The notes beneath the pieces were generated by a model. That model was not told the origin of the DNA and made no database searches. It saw only the letters and a program-made list of their open reading frames with translations. Shown here in pieces: positions 36,005-44,932 of a stretch of DNA of 64,000 bases. Each line of letters opens with the position of its first letter. The stretch's first letter is position 1. The DNA lies in contig NZ_JAQZAT010000005.1 of assembly GCF_028736925.1 (NCBI RefSeq), positions 62,001 through 126,000 on the forward strand, read 5' to 3'. A program made the translations under genes and the position numbers. Source of the DNA: Flavivirga sp. 57AJ16. Its GTDB lineage: Bacteria; Bacteroidota; Bacteroidia; Flavobacteriales; Flavobacteriaceae.

Positions 36005-38449
36005 TTAATTGTTCCCTATTCTAATAATATCGGCAAATAACCCCGAAGCTGTTACTTCTGCACCAGCACCAGCACCTTTAATAATCATAGGCTGTTCTGG
36101 GTAGCGTTGGGTATAAAACATAACGATATTGTCCTTTCCTTCCAAGTTATAAAATGGATGGCCTTCTGGAATTTCCTGTAAACCAACATTTGCCTTTCCG
36201 TTGTTTAGCTGTGCTACATACTTTAACTGGCTGTTTTTTGCGTTTGCAGAAGCGTATAGGGCTTGATAATGCCCTTCATCGGCAATAAGCGTTTGATAAA
36301 AATCGTCAACCGAATCACTCTTTAATCCCGATTCAGATAAGAAAGGTATGTTTGAAATATCCTCCAAATTCATTTGTATTCCGCTTTCCCTGGCCAAGAT
36401 CAATATTTTTCTGGCCACATCAACACCACTTAGGTCTATTCTTGGATCTGGCTCCGTATAGCCTTCTGCTGCTGCCTGTTTAACCACATCGTAAAATTTA
36501 GTGGTATCATTAAAATTATTAAATACGAAATTTAAACTTCCAGATAAGACCGCCTGAATGGACGTGACTTTATCACCAGAAGCAATTAAATTATTAAGCG
36601 TGTCAATAATAGGTAAACCAGCACCCACATTAGTCTCAAATAAATAAGGCGCATTGTATTTAAGCGATAAGCGCTTTAACAAACTATAGTTTTCGTAATC
36701 GCTTGAGCATGCAATTTTATTACAGGCTACCACACCAATACTTTGACGTAAATAATCGGCATATAAATTCGCAACATCTTTATTTGCTGTAACATCAACA
36801 AAAATACTATTGCGTAAATTAAGTGATTTAGTGTTTTCAAAAAAGCCTTCTAAAGTGGCTTTTTCTCCTGAAGCGAGCTGATCTTTCCAGTTTTTTAAAT
36901 CAATTCCATTTTCATTAAAAATCATTGTTCTGGAATTTGATAAGCCGGCAACGCGTAAATTGATTTTTAAATTCTCTTTTAAATACGTGCTCTGTTGTTC
37001 TATTTGATCGACTAATTTCTCACCAACATTTCCAACGCCCGTAATAAACACATTGAGCTGTTTTGTTTCAATCTCAAAAAACTGCTCATGCAAAGTGTTT
37101 AAAGCCTTTTTTACATCTTTTTCTGATATAACGGCCGAAATATTCTTCTCTGAGGCCCCTTGAGCTATAGCACGGATATTGATATTGTTTTTTCCTAAAG
37201 TACTAAACATTTTACCGCTGATCCCTTGGTGGTTTTTCATGTTATCACCAACTAATGCAATAATCGAAAGATTAGTTTCAACTATGATGGGGTTTATTTT
37301 ATTTAGGGCAATTTCATTTTCAAAAACAGCATCGATAGCTTTTTTGGCTTCATGGGCATCTTTTTCTTCAATACCCAAACAAATAGAATGTTCAGATGAT
37401 GCCTGGGTAATCAAGATGACATTAATTTTTTCTTGAGAAAGGGTTTCGAATAAGCGCTTGGAAAATCCAGGGATACCAACCATGCCACTGCCTTCTAAGG
37501 TTAACAGGGCAATATGTCCTATGTTACTAATGCCCTTTACGGGCGATGTCACATTTACCGCATCATTAGAAATAATAGTACCCGCAGCTTCTGGTTCTAA
37601 GGTGTTCTTTATGTGTATGGGAATTTCCAGATCTAAAACAGGCTGTACTGTAGGCGGGTATAAAACTTTGGCACCAAAGTGTGATAATTCCATAGCTTCC
37701 TGATAAGAAATCTTTTTGATAGGGTAGGCTTGTTTTACCAATTTAGGGTTGGTAGTATACATCCCGCTTACATCGGTCCAAATCTCTAACTGCTCTACTT
37801 TTAATGCGGCGGCAACAATAGCGGCAGTAAAATCTGATCCACCACGACCCAATGTGGTTTGTTCTCCTACTAAAGATTTTGAAACAAACCCGGGAAGTAT
37901 AGTAATTTGCTGCGCTACTGTTTTAAAATAGTCTCTTATATTTTTATTGGTTATGTTATAATCAACTTCAGCCTTAGTGAAATTTGAATTTGTTATAATT
38001 AATTCCTGAGCGTTTTTACGATCTACGGATAAACTACGATGCTTCATCGTTTCCGATATAATGTATGAAGATAATAACTCGCCAAAACTCACTAATTTAT
38101 CAGATGTTTTAGGGGATAGCTCATTTATTAAATAAATACCGTCCAGTAAATTTTTTAATTCATCCAGTCTGGTTTCGACGTATGCTATAATGTCGTCTGT
38201 ATAACTAGGGTTTAATTCATTTATAATATTTAAATGAATATCTTTTATAGTATGGAACGTTTCTTTAAAACGGGTGTCTTTATTTTGAGCTTGTTTACCA
38301 GCTAAAAGGAGCTTATCCGTAATGCCCCCTACGGCCGATACAACACATATTATGGCATCCTTTTTTGAGTATGCAGTTAATATATCTATGACATTATTTA
38401 TGTTTTTTGCAGAACCTACCGAAGTTCCACCAAATTTTAAAACTTTCAT
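36005..38449 (-). CDS. thrA: Bifunctional aspartate kinase / homoserine dehydrogenase I
   Basis: An 814-aa fusion. Residues 1-~290 are the aspartokinase (KFGGTSVGSAKNI; TTLGRGGSDFTAA), ~310-455 the tandem ACT regulatory domains with motifs such as VALVGDNMKNHQGISGKMFS, and ~465-814 the homoserine dehydrogenase (FITGVGNVGEKLVDQI Rossmann motif; GLPIIDTLNNLIASGD and the catalytic Lys region). ACT domains imply feedback control by threonine. It is the first gene of thrABC, and a Thr-rich leader ORF with hairpins precedes it, so transcription is probably attenuated by threonyl-tRNA supply too. Confidence 0.96.
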   Translation of the reverse strand: MKVLKFGGTSVGSAKNINNVIDILTAYSKKDAIICVVSAVGGITDKLLLAGKQAQNKDTRFKETFHTIKDIHLNIINELNPSYTDDIIAYVETRLDELKNLLDGIYLINELSPKTSDKLVSFGELLSSYIISETMKHRSLSVDRKNAQELIITNSNFTKAEVDYNITNKNIRDYFKTVAQQITILPGFVSKSLVGEQTTLGRGGSDFTAAIVAAALKVEQLEIWTDVSGMYTTNPKLVKQAYPIKKISYQEAMELSHFGAKVLYPPTVQPVLDLEIPIHIKNTLEPEAAGTIISNDAVNVTSPVKGISNIGHIALLTLEGSGMVGIPGFSKRLFETLSQEKINVILITQASSEHSICLGIEEKDAHEAKKAIDAVFENEIALNKINPIIVETNLSIIALVGDNMKNHQGISGKMFSTLGKNNINIRAIAQGASEKNISAVISEKDVKKALNTLHEQFFEIETKQLNVFITGVGNVGEKLVDQIEQQSTYLKENLKINLRVAGLSNSRTMIFNENGIDLKNWKDQLASGEKATLEGFFENTKSLNLRNSIFVDVTANKDVANLYADYLRQSIGVVACNKIACSSDYENYSLLKRLSLKYNAPYLFETNVGAGLPIIDTLNNLIASGDKVTSIQAVLSGSLNFVFNNFNDTTKFYDVVKQAAAEGYTEPDPRIDLSGVDVARKILILARESGIQMNLEDISNIPFLSESGLKSDSVDDFYQTLIADEGHYQALYASANAKNSQLKYVAQLNNGKANVGLQEIPEGHPFYNLEGKDNIVMFYTQRYPEQPMIIKGAGAGAEVTASGLFADIIRIGNN

Positions 38450-38486
38450 TTTTTAATGAATTGATAATTGAAAAAATATTTGAGAT

Positions 38487-38510
38487 ATTGTAATTATTAA
38501 AAATCACAAT
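38487..38510 (-). terminator. Candidate attenuator hairpin before thrA
   Basis: On the minus strand ATTGTGATT pairs with AATTACAAT (9 bp, one G-U) with a 6-nt loop, 20-40 bases after the leader stop. A T-rich stretch ATATTTTTTC follows about 10 bp later. The perfect palindrome CAACCCCTTGGGGTTG at the leader's last codons could be the competing structure. The folding scheme is inferred. Confidence 0.4.
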
Positions 38511-38531
38511 GATGGCCTGAAGAATATATAG

Positions 38532-38645
38532 TTAGCAACCCCAAGGGGTTGTAGTAGTAGTAATTGTAGTAGTACCAAAAATAGAAATGGTTCCTTCTGT
38601 TAAAGAAGAAAAACTTGCAACTGTATTTTGGTTTAAATGATTCAC
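38532..38645 (-). CDS. thrL: thr operon leader peptide
   Basis: A 37-codon ORF, GTG start at 38645, stop at 38532-38534. Codons 20-33 read ISIFGTTTITTTTT: eight Thr and two Ile codons in 14, followed by PWGC. This is the composition of the E. coli thr leader (Thr/Ile runs) though the sequence is unrelated. It lies 82 bp upstream of thrA and ~20 bp downstream of a good promoter, so ribosome stalling at scarce Thr-tRNA would act on the hairpins between leader and thrA. The GTG start is the first in-frame start after the promoter; a shorter form cannot be excluded. Confidence 0.75.
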   Translation of the reverse strand: MNHLNQNTVASFSSLTEGTISIFGTTTITTTTTPWGC

Positions 38646-38667
38646 TATATTCTATATAAATATAGAC

Positions 38668-38702
38668 CAAAAGTATTACTTTTAACCCAATAAAAAAACA
38701 AA
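38668..38702 (-). promoter_or_regulatory. Promoter of thrL-thrABC
   Basis: On the minus strand TTTG (38702-38699), 23 bp, then TACTTTTG (38675-38668), a TAnnTTTG -7 box. The spacing is slightly longer than the usual 19-21 bp. Transcription would start just before the leader GTG. Confidence 0.55.
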
Positions 38703-38856
38703 AGCTGTCTTTTTATAGTATTCTTATATAGAAACTATTTTATTGAAAGAAAAGTGGTTAAAATGATTGAGGATTGAAAAATTAATAACAGAACCCATTC
38801 CGGGTTTCCGCTTAAATATAAAAGTCAAGAAACATTCATCAATAATTAAGGAGTAA

Positions 38857-40422
38857 ATGAAATTATTTTCCAAAGAACAGATTTATGAGGGCGATAAACT
38901 AACAGCCGAACGTCAAAATATATCTTCAACAGATTTGATGGAGCGTGCAGGAACGCAAATTTTTAATTGGATGCACATGCGTATGCAGGGTGCTCAAGTG
39001 CCTATTCATATATTTTGCGGCATTGGAAATAATGGAGGAGATGGATTGGTACTTGCCAGGCATTTAATTTTAGATGGCTACCATGTTAAAACTTATGTTG
39101 TTAACTGTAGTGATAAGCGATCAAAAGATTTTTTAATTAATTATGATCGCATTAAAAATGTGACTAAAGATTGGCCAACGCTTTTAAATTGTACCGCAGA
39201 TTTTCCTGAAATTCATCCAGATGATATTATTGTTGATGCCATTTTTGGTATTGGACTAAACAGACCTATTGATAAATGGGTAAAGTCATTGTTTGTACAT
39301 TTTAGAAAGACAAAGGCATTTACTTTATCTATTGATATTCCATCTGGTTTAAGTACGGAAAAAGCCCCAGAAGACGAAGATGGTGTAGTTTGGGCTGGTT
39401 TTACATTGAGCTTTGCATCTCCTAAATTGGTTTTTTTCTTGCCGGAAACCGCTAAGTACACCGTGCAATGGGAAGTATTGGATATAGGTCTTGACCAGGA
39501 ATTTTTATTCACAACAAATACCGAGGCAGAATTAATTGGCAAGCATGAAGTGTTACCATTATACCGGCCTCGAGAAAAGTTTTCACATAAAGGCCAATTT
39601 GGACATAGCCTTATCGTTGGTGGGAGCTATGGTAAAATGGGTGCTGTAACATTGGCAAGCAGGGGCGCTTTATCTGCTGGATCTGGTTTAATCACCGCAT
39701 ATGTGCCTAAATGTGGCTATGTACCTTTACAAGCATCTTTTCCAGAAGCTATGGTTATAACAGATGCCGATGAGGAAATAATTACAGATATTAAATTTGA
39801 TATAGCGCCTACTGTTATTGGTTTTGGGGTAGGAGCAGGGACGCATCCTAAAACCATGAGTGCTTTTGAAGCCCTTTTAAAGAAAAGTAAGGCCTCTTTA
39901 GTTATTGATGCCGACGGGATTAATATACTATCTAAAAAGAAGGCCTTATTAAAACTTTTGCCAAAACAAACCGTTTTAACACCGCATCCTAAAGAGTTGG
40001 AGCGTTTAATTGGAACCTGGAAAGATGATTTCGATAAATTAAAAAAAGTAAAAGCGTTTTCACAAAAGCATGCCTGTATCGTTGTCATAAAAGGCGCCAA
40101 TACTATTACCGTGTTTGATGGTAAACTTTATGTGAACGCTACGGGGAATCCAGGACTGTCTACTGCTGGAAGCGGGGATGTCTTAACCGGAATTATTACC
40201 GGACTCATATCGCAAGGTTATCATCCATTAGAAGCGACCATATTTGGAGTGTATTTACATGGAAGGTCTGCCGATATAGCGGTTGAGGATTTTGGTTACC
40301 AAAGTTTAATTGCCAGTCATGTTATAGACTATTTGGGAACCGCTTTTATTGATTTATTTAAGCAACCGGAACAACCAACAGAAGTTGTAGAAAAAGAGCA
40401 GGAGCAAGAACAACAAGAATAG
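38857..40422 (+). CDS. nnr: Bifunctional NAD(P)H-hydrate epimerase / ADP-dependent dehydratase
   Basis: A 521-aa metabolite-repair fusion. The N-terminal YjeF_N epimerase (1-~215) has GIGNNGGDGLVLARHL and DAIFGIGLNRPI; the C-terminal ribokinase-like dehydratase (~235-500) has GGSYGKMGAVTLASRGAL, LTPHPKELERLIG and NPGLSTAGSGDVLTGII, the last being the anion-hole/ATP motif with catalytic Asp. It repairs damaged NADHX/NADPHX. The C-terminus ends in a Glu/Gln-rich low-complexity tail (EKEQEQEQQE) of no known role. It is divergent from thrABC. Confidence 0.95.
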   Translation: MKLFSKEQIYEGDKLTAERQNISSTDLMERAGTQIFNWMHMRMQGAQVPIHIFCGIGNNGGDGLVLARHLILDGYHVKTYVVNCSDKRSKDFLINYDRIKNVTKDWPTLLNCTADFPEIHPDDIIVDAIFGIGLNRPIDKWVKSLFVHFRKTKAFTLSIDIPSGLSTEKAPEDEDGVVWAGFTLSFASPKLVFFLPETAKYTVQWEVLDIGLDQEFLFTTNTEAELIGKHEVLPLYRPREKFSHKGQFGHSLIVGGSYGKMGAVTLASRGALSAGSGLITAYVPKCGYVPLQASFPEAMVITDADEEIITDIKFDIAPTVIGFGVGAGTHPKTMSAFEALLKKSKASLVIDADGINILSKKKALLKLLPKQTVLTPHPKELERLIGTWKDDFDKLKKVKAFSQKHACIVVIKGANTITVFDGKLYVNATGNPGLSTAGSGDVLTGIITGLISQGYHPLEATIFGVYLHGRSADIAVEDFGYQSLIASHVIDYLGTAFIDLFKQPEQPTEVVEKEQEQEQQE

Positions 40423-40492
40423 TTTTAAAATAGCTTGATGCCTCAATCCAGAGAGCTTCTCAAGAGATCTTTTCATAAAAACCATATCACTA

Positions 40493-40528
40493 AAAAAGCC
40501 TATGAAACAAGTGTTTCATAGGCTTTTT
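40493..40528. terminator. Bidirectional terminator between nnr and the TlpA-type gene
   Basis: AAAAAGCCTATGAAAC pairs with GTTTCATAGGCTTTTT in a perfect 16-bp stem, 4-nt loop AAGT, with A and T tracts on each side. It serves both convergent genes. Confidence 0.88.
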
Positions 40529-40551
40529 ATTTTATGCTTTTTAAATTCGTA

Positions 40552-41562
40552 TTATATGTCCAAAGACGTAAATAATTCAATTAGTTTTGGGCTGGACGGT
40601 CTTGGTGCATCTGCGTTAACCACATTGCCAGCTGGATCTATAAGGATAAAACGAGGGATCCCTTGAATTTTATAGTCTTGAATGAATTTTGATTTCCAAT
40701 CGCTATCGGCCAATAATTGTACGCCACCTAATTCCTTATCGGTCACCATTTTCTTCCAGGCATCATGTTTTTTTTGATCGTCTATTGAAATGCTCACAAA
40801 TTCAATATTTTTTCCATGGTATTGTTCTTCAACCTTTTTAAGAAAAGGGATTTCAGCTTTACAAGGCCCGCACCAGGTTGCCCACACATCTATGTAAATA
40901 TACTTTCCTTTTAAATCTGTTAAGGATGTTGTACCGCCTTTGTGGTTCTCATAATCAACAAAATCGGGAGATGGCTTGCCTATAAAACTGGCCATTTGTA
41001 CAGCTCTCTGTTTTTGTCGGTTATAACTGGTCAAAAGATTTTCGCCAAGTTTTTCCAAGCCAGCTTTTTCGTTTGCATAAATTGTAGAGTCAATATTTTT
41101 ATTTTTTTCTATAAACTCAGTGAGTTTATTTTCAATTTCATCTACTTTAGTCTTAAAAGCAGCCTCTTCTAAATCTAATAGATCTGGTGTAAAAAGACTT
41201 TCTTGCAATAAAGATTTTTGTGCCAGGTAGTTACTGGTTTCAGCACCAATACCTGTATATTTAATAGTCTCATCAAACTCTTTTGTATCCAGGGTTACAT
41301 TGATATCAAATCCATTTTCGAGATACATATTACTCGATTCCTTACCATCATAAATATTATGAACACCAGCTACCACCTTTAAGGTATCCTTAAAAGTGCC
41401 ATCTTCATTTACTTGAATGGTTTTTGAATATGTTCGTGTTCTAACGACCAAGGAATCACTATTCTTATCAGTGATTTTACCAGATAAAGTGACATAGTCT
41501 TTGGGAGCATTTTCACAAGCAACTAGCGCTATTGTAAATGCCAAAAAAAGTATTTTTTTCAT
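40552..41562 (-). CDS. TlpA-family thiol-disulfide lipoprotein
   Basis: A 336-aa lipoprotein (lipobox ALVAC, Cys16). Residues ~25-130 form a beta-rich DUF4369-like N-terminal domain, then a helical linker (~130-195), and residues ~200-336 are a thioredoxin/TlpA domain with VWATWCGPCK (C231 and C234 active pair) and the cis-Pro IQGIPRFILI. It is expected to reduce periplasmic disulfides, for example during cytochrome c maturation; the cognate substrate is unknown. Confidence 0.92.
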   Translation of the reverse strand: MKKILFLAFTIALVACENAPKDYVTLSGKITDKNSDSLVVRTRTYSKTIQVNEDGTFKDTLKVVAGVHNIYDGKESSNMYLENGFDINVTLDTKEFDETIKYTGIGAETSNYLAQKSLLQESLFTPDLLDLEEAAFKTKVDEIENKLTEFIEKNKNIDSTIYANEKAGLEKLGENLLTSYNRQKQRAVQMASFIGKPSPDFVDYENHKGGTTSLTDLKGKYIYIDVWATWCGPCKAEIPFLKKVEEQYHGKNIEFVSISIDDQKKHDAWKKMVTDKELGGVQLLADSDWKSKFIQDYKIQGIPRFILIDPAGNVVNADAPRPSSPKLIELFTSLDI

Positions 41563-41630
41563 TTTTTTAGTTTATTATTTCGATCAAAAATAAGCCTTTG
41601 CATAATAAAATGTTAATTATTAACTTAATT

Positions 41631-42503
41631 TTAATTATTTATAGCTTGGGGGTCATGAAGGACCAATGTCTCGTAATCTGCTATTTCAGGTATAATATTT
41701 AAAGCATGCAGTTGTTTTTGCACATTCATTATGGTTTGCCTGTCGATTAAATTTTGGGACCATTCGGTAATACTTAACCATTCTTGTACATCTTCAAGCT
41801 GTTGTTCATATCGATTTGCGATTGTTTCATCTATACTTGGTATCTCTTTAAATGTAGAGGTTGTATTATTAATAATTTTTAAAATGGTTGCCAGATCATC
41901 TTCATTGGATTCTATAAAATCTTCTCGTGCAGCAATTACAAAGCAGGGCCAGGGTGAGGGACAGTTGCCTATGCGTCTAAATACCCCTTCGTCGACCAGT
42001 GGTTTTGTTGTGAATTTTTCCCATAAAAAATAATCAGCTTCGCCGGTCGTTAATCCTTCTACAGCACCATCCAAATTTTTTATAATCTCAAAATCGAGAT
42101 CTTTTTTTAGATCCCAGTTATTATTTTCAGCATTGATATAAGCCATTAAATGTGAGCCAGAACCATATCGACTTATAGCGGCTTTGGTTCCTTTTAAATC
42201 TTTTATGGTTTTATAAGACGAATTATGTGCGACATGAACTCCCCAAATTAGAGGGGTTTTTACAAAAGTCTGCACAATTTTACTAGGATTGCCATCTATG
42301 ATGTCTTTTATAATACCTTCGGTAAGTATAATAGCCATATCGATCTCTTTATTTCGGAGGGCTTTACACATGGCGCCTGTACCTCCTGGATAATCATGCC
42401 AACGTAAATTAATATTTTCTTTTTTGTAATCGCCATTTTTTAACGTTAGGTACCATGCCAAGTTAAAATGTTCGGGTACGCCACCAATATTTACTTTCTT
42501 CAT
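41631..42503 (-). CDS. Solute-binding-like protein without signal peptide
   Basis: A 290-aa protein of the periplasmic-binding-protein type II fold (NMT1/TauA-like). VNIGGVPEHFNLAWYLTLKNG and ALRNKEIDMAIILTEG are the typical ligand-site loops, with LKGTKAAISRYGSGSHLMA as the domain-2 crossover. It starts MKKVNIGG with no signal sequence or lipobox, and there is no ABC permease or ATPase nearby. It may act as a cytosolic ligand-binding protein or enzyme (as MqnA/MqnD and HMP synthase THI5 show is possible). The ligand is unknown. Confidence 0.75.
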   Translation of the reverse strand: MKKVNIGGVPEHFNLAWYLTLKNGDYKKENINLRWHDYPGGTGAMCKALRNKEIDMAIILTEGIIKDIIDGNPSKIVQTFVKTPLIWGVHVAHNSSYKTIKDLKGTKAAISRYGSGSHLMAYINAENNNWDLKKDLDFEIIKNLDGAVEGLTTGEADYFLWEKFTTKPLVDEGVFRRIGNCPSPWPCFVIAAREDFIESNEDDLATILKIINNTTSTFKEIPSIDETIANRYEQQLEDVQEWLSITEWSQNLIDRQTIMNVQKQLHALNIIPEIADYETLVLHDPQAINN

Positions 42504-42547
42504 TGAGAACTTATTTAATCTTTTTCAATCGGCTAAAAAATCGCCCT

Positions 42548-42625
42548 TTTTACACCCATTTTTGTCTTTTTTCCTTCCGTAGGCCCTGTTATGCAACTCA
42601 AAAAAGCCTTCGAATGGGTGTAAAA
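42548..42625. repeat. 78-bp inverted-repeat element
   Basis: TTTTACACCCATT (42548-42560) and AATGGGTGTAAAA (42613-42625) are perfect 13-bp arms around a 52-bp core. It lies between two same-strand genes and has no coding capacity. Confidence 0.6.
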
Positions 42626-42679
42626 TAGCTAATTTTCGCTACAATCCAAAAAGCTTAAAATGAGTTCTAAATCAATCTA

Positions 42680-43549
42680 TTAATTTGCAATTTTATCGAT
42701 TGTGTATTTTATAAGATTTTCAATAACTTCTGAAGGGTTTTTGCTAAAAGTTCCAGAAGCCCTGTTAGCAATGATAGCATTTAGCGATAAAGCATGATGC
42801 CCCAAAAGTTTTGCTAAACCATATATAGCAGATGTTTCCATCTCTAGATTTGTGATACGGATACCCTTAAAATTAAAAGTATCCATTTTATTGTTTAAAC
42901 CAGCATCTTGAATGGGCAACCGCAAGACGCGTCCTTGAGGCCCATAAAACCCACCTGCTGTAGCGGTTAGCCCTTTATGGGTCTTAGGGCTTTCAAATTG
43001 TTTTTCGAGGGCATTGCTGTTTTTTATAACAATAGGTCTTGCCTTAAATTCATGCCAATTTGTTTGCTTTATAAAAGCGGCTTCAATATCAGGGTTGTTA
43101 ATGGTATGTATTTGGTAGGCATGTAGCATACCATTAAGGTCTAGGCCGAAAGTGCTTAAAAGAAACGAGTCTACAGGAATATCTTTTTGCAGCGAACCGG
43201 ATGTGCCTATCCTAATAATATTCAAACTCGTAATGATCTGTTTTGGGGTTTTTGTAATTAAATCTATATTAAAAAGGGCATCCAATTCGTTTAGAACAAT
43301 ATCTATGTTGTCTGGCCCAATTCCAGTAGATATAACTGTTATGCGCTTACCTTTATAATGTCCCGTTTGAGTTTTAAATTCCCGTTTTTGAGTTGAAAAT
43401 TCAATACTATCAAAATGTTTTGATACTTTTTCAACACGATCTTGGTCACCGACCAAAATGATGGTGCTCGAAACATTTTCTGGTTTTAAATTTAAATGAT
43501 AAACACTACCGTCTGGATTCAATATTAATTCGGAGTCCTTAATGGGCAT
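42680..43549 (-). CDS. Uridine phosphorylase-like nucleoside phosphorylase
   Basis: A 289-aa member of the PNP/UDP phosphorylase family. VGDQDRVEKVSKHF is the phosphate-binding start, STGIGPDNIDIVLNEL and IRIGTSGSLQ line the ribose and phosphate sites, and ITNLEMETSAIYGLAKLLGH holds the EMET ribose-binding motif. It most likely cleaves uridine or a related nucleoside with phosphate. Its start overlaps the 3' end of the DUF1835 gene by 11 bp. It is cytosolic. Confidence 0.88.
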   Translation of the reverse strand: MPIKDSELILNPDGSVYHLNLKPENVSSTIILVGDQDRVEKVSKHFDSIEFSTQKREFKTQTGHYKGKRITVISTGIGPDNIDIVLNELDALFNIDLITKTPKQIITSLNIIRIGTSGSLQKDIPVDSFLLSTFGLDLNGMLHAYQIHTINNPDIEAAFIKQTNWHEFKARPIVIKNSNALEKQFESPKTHKGLTATAGGFYGPQGRVLRLPIQDAGLNNKMDTFNFKGIRITNLEMETSAIYGLAKLLGHHALSLNAIIANRASGTFSKNPSEVIENLIKYTIDKIAN

Positions 43550-44480
43550 TTAGTACGGTTTTTAAAAGTTTATTTTGTTTCTTATTGAATTGAAAATCGG
43601 ATTTTTCAACGCCTCCATAAACCATGTTGTTATCAATTTCAATGGCCACATTATGCTGTCCTAACAATGCTTCATGGCCTTTCCTGTTAAGCGTTATGTC
43701 ATGTGCTTCTTTGGTAAAAAATACACTTAGCTTTTCTATAATCCTAGAAATTTGAAGATCTCCATAACCATAATATCCTTGGTAGTTAAGTACATAGCCC
43801 AATAAATGGTGCTTGGATTTTATACTATTGTTTTTAACGATTTCCAGTATGTTTTTTTCTAATACATTTAAGCCATATATTAAATCTGGAAAACGCTCCA
43901 AGTGTGCTTTTAGACAATTACTTAAATATTTGAACGATGATACGGTTAGGATAAAAGGTTTTAGTAAGTTGTGGTCTTTGCCACAATAAATGCCCCATAA
44001 GGTTTTAGCCAATTCTAGATCTTTAGACGTTAGTTTCACTCTTTTTTTATAATGATCTATTAATTGCTCGTCGTTAAGTTCGGATAAGCCTTTTAATGCT
44101 TTATCCCCTTTAATTCTACCACTGCAAACTAAAGAAATAGGCAGGTCGATTTTTTTTTGTATGATAAGATTGATAACGGCAATCATATTGATGTGACAAA
44201 ATAGATCATATTCAAACCATAGGATAATTTCTGAATATTCCTTGTAAACATTCAGTTTGTTTAATTCAAACTTAATGCTGTCCGTATCTAAATCAATATC
44301 ATAAAATTCACTAAAAAATGATTTTCGGAGGTCCAAAAACTTTTCGGAATTTATCTCAATAATGGTTGGCCCTTCACAAAGCATTTCTTGCCAGGTAAGC
44401 TTTTCGCCAACGATATCCAACTCATCTAAATAATTTGTTAAAACATCGCCATTGGTAATATGAAGTGGTTGTTTGCTCAT
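43539..44480 (-). CDS. DUF1835 domain protein
   Basis: A 313-aa protein. The N-terminal HITNGDVLTNYLDEL and the WQEMLCEGP phrase are the DUF1835 signature, followed by a helical middle and a C-terminal DUF3658-like domain with GQHNVAIEIDNNMVYGG. Function is unknown across the family; no catalytic motif is clear. It is four bases downstream of the SUI1 gene stop region on the same strand and overlaps the phosphorylase by 11 bp, so the three are probably one operon. Confidence 0.82.
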   Translation of the reverse strand: MSKQPLHITNGDVLTNYLDELDIVGEKLTWQEMLCEGPTIIEINSEKFLDLRKSFFSEFYDIDLDTDSIKFELNKLNVYKEYSEIILWFEYDLFCHINMIAVINLIIQKKIDLPISLVCSGRIKGDKALKGLSELNDEQLIDHYKKRVKLTSKDLELAKTLWGIYCGKDHNLLKPFILTVSSFKYLSNCLKAHLERFPDLIYGLNVLEKNILEIVKNNSIKSKHHLLGYVLNYQGYYGYGDLQISRIIEKLSVFFTKEAHDITLNRKGHEALLGQHNVAIEIDNNMVYGGVEKSDFQFNKKQNKLLKTVLNAH

Positions 44481-44484
44481 AACA

Positions 44485-44814
44485 TTAACCTCCTACACGC
44501 TTTACGCTAAAGCCTTTTTCTTGGAGTATTTTCATTATTTTTTCCCGATAATCTCCCTGAATAATAATTTTATCATCCTTAAAACTGCCGCCAACACTTA
44601 GCGTTGTTTTAATCTCTTTGGCTAAAGCCTTAAAATCTTCATTTGCACCAGTGTACCCTTCCAATATAGTAATTGGTTTGCCTTTGCGTTTTTCATATTT
44701 GCAAATAATGGGATCGTCCTGCATCCATATTTTAGAAGTTTCACTATCGTTTTCAGCAGATTCTGTTTGAACATGATCTGGAAACAAATTTTTTAATTGG
44801 TCCTGTAAATCCAT
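44485..44814 (-). CDS. SUI1/eIF1 family translation factor (YciH-like)
   Basis: A 109-aa protein. The C-terminal SUI1 domain (~45-109) includes KGKPITILEGYTG, KALAKEIKTTLSVGGSFKD and IIIQGDYREKI, matching bacterial YciH. It may bind the 30S subunit and affect start-codon choice or stress translation. The N-terminal ~40 residues are acidic and non-conserved. Its start lies next to a heptamer tract. Confidence 0.92.
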   Translation of the reverse strand: MDLQDQLKNLFPDHVQTESAENDSETSKIWMQDDPIICKYEKRKGKPITILEGYTGANEDFKALAKEIKTTLSVGGSFKDDKIIIQGDYREKIMKILQEKGFSVKRVGG

Positions 44815-44820
44815 TTTTTT

Positions 44821-44870
44821 AGTATTCAGTCCTCAGTCCTCAGTCCTCAGTGTTCAGTCTTCAGTGTTCG
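44821..44870. repeat. Heptamer (CAGTCCT)n / (CAGTGTT)n tract
   Basis: Seven consecutive units starting CAGT, with a period of exactly seven: CAGTCCT three times, then CAGTGTT, CAGTCTT, CAGTGTT. A degenerate run TTTCAACTTCAACTTCAATT follows to ~44917. This is the longest member of the dispersed heptamer family and fills the gap between the SUI1 gene and the oxygenase. Confidence 0.8.
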
Positions 44871-44932
44871 GTTTCGATTTCAACTTCAACTTCAATTTCA
44901 GTGTTCAATTTCAACCAACCGAATACCGTGGA

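Noticed and set aside
42680-43549. Futalosine hydrolase (MqnB), with the neighbouring PBP-fold protein as MqnA/MqnD
   Set aside because: The phosphorylase motifs are those of uridine phosphorylase-type enzymes, and no other mqn gene is present; the pairing alone is not enough.
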